Positions 46,185 to 49,928 of a stretch of DNA of 49,928 bases are shown piece after piece. The notes under the pieces are model-generated. The model did no database searches. It was given only the letters and a program-made list of their open reading frames with translations, and was not told where the DNA came from. Both the position numbers and the translations under genes were made by a program. The first letter of the stretch is position 1. Each line of letters begins with the position of its first letter. The stretch lies in assembly GCA_963790335.1 (NCBI GenBank), contig CAWBOB010000011.1:1-49928 (forward strand), given 5' to 3'. The stretch is from JAOUEA01 sp963790335 (lineage in GTDB: Bacteria; Actinomycetota; UBA4738; HRBIN12).

Positions 46185-49100
46185 TCAGGCCGATGTCGTC
46201 CCGGTGACGGTCTCGTCGGCCGTTGCGGGCGACGATTCGGCCAGTCGCTGACACAACGTTCGGATGACGCCGAGCGCGGTCTCAGGGCGTTCCCGCAGGA
46301 TCGACTCGAACTGCGGGCGGGCGATCGATAGGACGCGGACGTCGCCGCGCGCGAGGAGCCCGGCGATGCGCGGCTCGTTCGTGATCACCGCCATCTCGCC
46401 CACGACATCCCCGCTGGACCTGACCGCCACGACGCGTCCGCCTGCCGGCTCAGCGGCCCCGTCGTGCGTGACCACCGAAACGTCGCCGCTCACGATGATG
46501 TGCATGGCGTCTCCGGGCTCGCCCTGCTCGGCGATCGTGTCCCCGTCGGCGAAGGCATGCTCCTCGGCGATCATCGCGATCGGCTGAAGGTCCTGCGGAG
46601 GCAGCTCGGCGAACAGGGCTACCTTCCGCAGGAACAACACGCGTTCCATCGGTGACAACGTCGTCAGGGTGCGCGCCATCATCCCTCCTTCGGGGTCGGG
46701 TCGCGCTGCGTCGAGGAGTTCCACGCAGGCTCGGATCCAGTCGTCGGGGTCGTTCGTCAGCCGTTCCCGCAGTGTCGCTGCGTCCATCGGTGTGACCGTG
46801 CCCTCCCAGATGCCGAGGAGTGGCGCGACGAGGTCGCGTGCTCCGACACTCTCGATCACCTCGATCGCGTTCGCTCGCTGCTCCGGGTCGGCGACGGCGA
46901 GGTTCTCGATCGCCGCAGACATCGCCGCGGTACCTTCCAGGGCCGCTGCCGCACGAAGGGCGAGCGTCGCCTCCCGTTGCGACCTGGACACCAGCGAGTC
47001 CCGCAGCAACACGGACCGATCGCCGGCACCGAGGTCGACCGACACCGCGAGACGATGGCTCTCGACGGCGACGGCCACCATCTCCGATGCGAACCGCCGT
47101 ACCCGCTCCGCGTGCCCGTCGAGCGCGACGTACTGCAACGCGGCCGTCGCCCCTTCCCGACGCGTCGGAGCGTCGAGCGACTCGACGACCGCCGGCGTCC
47201 CCGCCGGGCCGATCATCCCGAACGCCTCAGCGACGGCTGTGCGAACCATCCGGTGCTCGTCCGCGAGCGCCGGGGTGAGGAGCGCCACAGCCCGAGCGGC
47301 ATCGGAGGAGGCGATCGTTCGTGCCGCCCCGGCGCGCACCATCGGAGCCGGGTCGGAGAGCGCGGCCGTGGCGCTCGCGAACAGGCCGTCGCTCCCGAGA
47401 CCGCGCATCGCGTCGAGCGCTGCGGTGCGGGCGAGCGGGTCGGGATGCGCGACCAGGTCGGCCAGCGTCGCGAACGCGGTGGCGGCGTGCGCTCCTTCCA
47501 CGAGGGCTGCCGCGGCCCTCGCTCGAACGATCGGATCTGCGTCGTGCAGCGCGTCAGCGAGCGCGGTGGCGGACTCCGCGTCCTCAGGGGACCCCGCGAG
47601 TGCTTCGACGACCGCGCGGCGAACGCTCGCCTCGCGATCACGGGAGCGCTCGATGATGGCTGCCCGGGAGATGCCCGTCGGGGCTCGAGCGAGTGACTCG
47701 ACGACCGCCGCGCGGACCTCTGCGTCGTCGTCGTGGAGGTGGGCGAGGAGCGGCTCGGACGCCGAGTCCGGGTCCATCTCACCCAGCACGTGCGCGGCAA
47801 CCCGTCGCACGCGGGGATCGGCCGCGGCCAGACCTTCCACCGCGGCGGTCATCGCCGCTCGATCCGATCGATGCAACGCGAACGGTTCCGACCCGGCGGG
47901 GTCGGCATCGAACACCTTCGGTCGCCCCTCTCGCAGGGCCCGCACGAGCTCGATGGGGTAGGCACGCCGAACGCCGATCATCGCGACGGTCGCGAGGACG
48001 GCCGACACGAGTCCGATCGTGGACAGGGTCGTGGGATCGAGCGATGTGCCGACGAGGGCGACCACGCCGGCGAGCACCGTGCCGACCTGGGTGGGGCCTC
48101 CGTAAGGAACGCACGTGTCTGATCCCGCCGATCCGACGGCACCGTGTTGATGACGGCCTCCCAGGAGCTGACGGCGCCGCCCGACATCCAGGCCACCTGG
48201 GTGAACCTGAACACAGCGAGGATCGCGAACGTGGACTCGATCGAGAGCACACCGAACGCGGCGACGTACAGGATGGGAAGCACGAGCAGCACCGTCGGCA
48301 CTCCGAAGCGAGCGAGCAGGCGGTTCGTGACGAACAGCGACAGCAGGAACGCGACCCCGGTCGAGAGACCGAAGAAGAGGCCGAAGAACCCCGCCAGCTC
48401 GTCGGGGTCGGGGTACCGAGCGGTAGCAGCTCGGAGAACGGGAGGTAGAGGGAGAAGAACAACAGGGAGAACAGGATCGAGCCGAACGCCAGCCAGCGCA
48501 TCAGCGTCGAGCGCCGCACGTAGTGCAGCCCGGCCAGGAGCTGTTCGACCGGACCGTGGTCGCGGGCGCGGCACGGCGGCCCCGCCCCGACCCTCCACCG
48601 CGAGCAGCCGGCACCGAGGACCACGACCACGGCCAGCGTGGCGATCCAGACGAGCAGCAGGTTGGGGGCGCCGATCCAGGACGCCAGCGGCTTCGTCACC
48701 AGACCGCCGAGCACGTATCCGAGCACGCCGCCCGCTCCGATCAACGGGAAGAACCGTTGGCCTGTCGCGTGTCGGTGACGAGGCCGGCGAGCCCCACACG
48801 GAGAGACCGACGAGGGACTGCCCGCTCCCTGCAGCAGCCACAACGCCTGCGTGATCCAGGCGACATCGGCTGCCAGCGCGATCCGACCCGCAGCCGCGAC
48901 CGCCGCGAGCACGATCGGGATCAGCAGGCACGCGCGCCCTCGTCCGACCCGGCCGAGCAGCGCACCGAACCCGAGCGTCAACAGGAACATCGTCACGCCG
49001 AGCGCGAGGTACATCACAGGAGGCTTCGAAACCCGTAGCGAGCGAAGAACAGTGCCTCGACGCCGCTCCCGCCGATCATCAGGCCGGCGGATGCGAAGAA

Positions 49101-49187
49101 CGACACGGTGACCGCGAAGCCCACGGGCGGCCCTCGCCCGGCCGCAGACCGAGGAACCTCGCGACCGTGCCGTGGCAGCTTGGGCAT
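46185..49187 (-). CDS. MFS/ADP-ATP-translocase-like transporter fused to HEAT repeats and a cNMP-binding domain, frameshifted N-terminal half
   Basis: About 1000 aa restored, starting MPKLPRHGREVP at 49187. The first ~420 residues are a multi-helix transporter (VTMFLLTLGFGALLG; DTRQA-x-RFFPLIGAGGVLG, a motif seen in Npt-type nucleotide transporters; STFAILAVFRFTQVAWMSGG). Frameshifts lie near 49020, 48820, 48765, 48415 and 48105. The rest (48077-46185) is open: HEAT-like repeats of about 30 residues (ADPRVRRVAAHVLGEM, DDAEVRAAVVESLA, REASVRRAVVEALAG and others), then a cyclic-nucleotide-binding domain with the phosphate cassette GEMAVITNEPRIAG (Glu and Arg kept) and a final helix. The cargo is unknown; regulation by cAMP is inferred. 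Confidence 0.82.
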
Positions 49188-49195
49188 GAGCGGAA

Positions 49196-49200
49196 TCCTT
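49196..49200 (-). promoter_or_regulatory. ribosome-binding site of the transporter fusion
   Basis: AAGGA on the minus strand, 8 bases before the ATG at 49187. Confidence 0.5.
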
Positions 49201-49449
49201 AGTCTCCCCGGAGGAGCGCTCCGCCAGCCTACGGGTCTTGCCGGGCCCCAGTCGGACGGTAGCGGGGCCGGCAGCGGCGAGTCCGGCGATGCCGAGCAGA
49301 ACCCGACGACGCCAGGCGTGCACCGCGCAGGTCCCCGCCCCGATGACGAGGCAGGCGATCCCGACCCCGAGCTCCACGAGCCAAGTGACAGTCTCGACGC
49401 GGCGGACCGTAGCAGCGGGAGGCTCGCGTCGTCTCTTAGGCTTCGAGGC

Positions 49450-49928
49450 ATGGACGTCGCGATCGTCGGGGGCACGGGCGCCGAGGGGTCGGGCTGGCCT
49501 TGCGCCTCGCCGGCGCCGGGCACCACGTCACGATCGGCTCACGCTCGGCGCAGAGGGCGACGAGGCCGTCACGAAAGCGAAGGAGACGCTCGGCCCGGTG
49601 CGCCGGTCGACCGCGCCGAAAACGCGGAGGCGGTGCCCGGCGCCGAGGTCGTGGTCGTGACGGTGCCGTTCGCCGGCATGATCGAGATCTACGGTTCCAT
49701 CGCGCCGGCGCTGCAGCCGAGGCCAGGTCGTGCTCGACGCCACCAGTCCGCTCATGGTCGCGGTCGGCGGCAAGGCGTGGGAGGCGATCCGCCCTTGGCA
49801 GGGATCGGCGGCCGAGCTCGCCGCTTCGCTCGTGCCCGAGGGGGTCGCGTTGGTGGCGGGCTTCCACACCGTTGCTGCGCACTCGCTCACCGCGCTCGAC
49901 CGAGCGGTGGACTCCGATGCGTTGCTCT
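49450..49928 (+). CDS. npdG: F420:NADPH oxidoreductase (NpdG/Fno family), 3' end outside window, frameshifted
   Basis: Starts MDVAIVGGTGAEG at the ATG 49450, the NADP/F420 Rossmann loop of Fno. Pieces in different frames continue the family pattern: GLALRLAGAGHHVTIGSR, AENAEAVPGAEVVVVTVPFAGM, GQVVLDATSPLM, GSAAELAASLVPEGVALV and AGFHTVAAHSL. Indels are needed near 49487, 49535, 49600 and 49725. It transfers hydride between NADPH and F420, supplying F420H2 to enzymes such as the Ddn-like protein at 21867. The gene runs off the window. Confidence 0.82.
   Translation, partial: MDVAIVGGTGAEGSGWPCASPAPGTTSRSAHARRRGRRGRHESEGDARPGAPVDRAENAEAVPGAEVVVVTVPFAGMIEIYGSIAPALQPRPGRARRHQSAHGRGRRQGVGGDPPLAGIGGRARRFARARGGRVGGGLPHRCCALAHRARPSGGLRCVA

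Noticed and set aside
1..49928. CRISPR arrays, tRNA/rRNA genes, insertion sequences or prophage
   Set aside because: No regularly spaced repeats, no cloverleaf or rRNA-like stretch and no transposase, integrase or phage structural motif was seen on either strand.

Overview
The window is high-GC bacterial DNA, most likely a chromosome fragment of an uncultivated actinobacterium (Actinomycetota). The grounds are the gene order sucC-sucD-(polytopic membrane protein)-purN-purH, deazaflavin (F420)-type enzymes (a Ddn-like protein and an F420:NADPH oxidoreductase), alpha/beta-hydrolase/adenylyl-cyclase fusions of the mycobacterial Rv1900c (LipJ) architecture, and frequent GTG starts with 4-base ATGA/GTGA gene overlaps. 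I saw no rRNA, tRNA, CRISPR array, prophage or transposase. No stretch longer than about 300 bases lacks a gene; the longest gaps (31659-31874, 35467-35746, 49188-49449) hold nothing I can name beyond start signals.

Layout. 1-3995 (minus): three tandem hydrolase-cyclase fusions. 4032-7791 (plus): the B12-binding subunit of methylmalonyl-CoA mutase, sucC, sucD and a PerM-position membrane protein. 7775-8449 (minus): a zinc-ribbon protein. 8562-14220 (plus): purN, purH, folD, metF-like and an amidohydrolase. 14354-20539: a LuxR-type ATPase regulator, a TRAP-type binding lipoprotein and a trimethylamine-dehydrogenase-like flavoenzyme. 20593-21764: an Xre/RES toxin-antitoxin pair behind a tandem-repeat operator candidate. 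21867-24425: a Ddn-like protein, a lipoprotein and a secreted BNR protein. 24422-31658: citrate synthase, isocitrate dehydrogenase 1, a TIG-sulfatase, malate dehydrogenase, two small genes and isocitrate dehydrogenase 2. 31875-33707: a secreted metallophosphoesterase. 33728-40565 (minus): succinate dehydrogenase sdhC-D-A-B, followed by a 3.1 kb cassette (a fourth hydrolase-cyclase and a secreted propeller-like protein) and then a second, detached copy of the sdhB 3' half. 40687-49187: an O-methyltransferase, an NTF2-like cyclase, the mutase large subunit, a TPR cyclase and a transporter-HEAT-cNMP-binding fusion. 49450-end: a partial F420:NADPH oxidoreductase.

Two themes dominate. First, much of the TCA cycle is here (gltA, two icd, sucCD, sdhCDAB, mdh) together with both halves of a split methylmalonyl-CoA mutase, which feeds propionate carbon into succinyl-CoA. 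Second, there are six class III nucleotide cyclases with three kinds of sensor domain, plus one cyclic-nucleotide-binding transporter fusion, which together could form a cAMP signalling neighbourhood.

Quality caveat: many genes, including housekeeping ones (sucC, purH, mdh, icd), carry single-base frameshifts. These cluster at about 1-2.7, 4.5-5.4, 10.3, 13.7, 15.7-19.0, 26.6, 29.0-30.7 and 48.1-49.7 kb, while roughly 31-48 kb is clean. They look like assembly or read errors rather than true gene decay, so those genes are reported as CDS spanning their full homologous extent.
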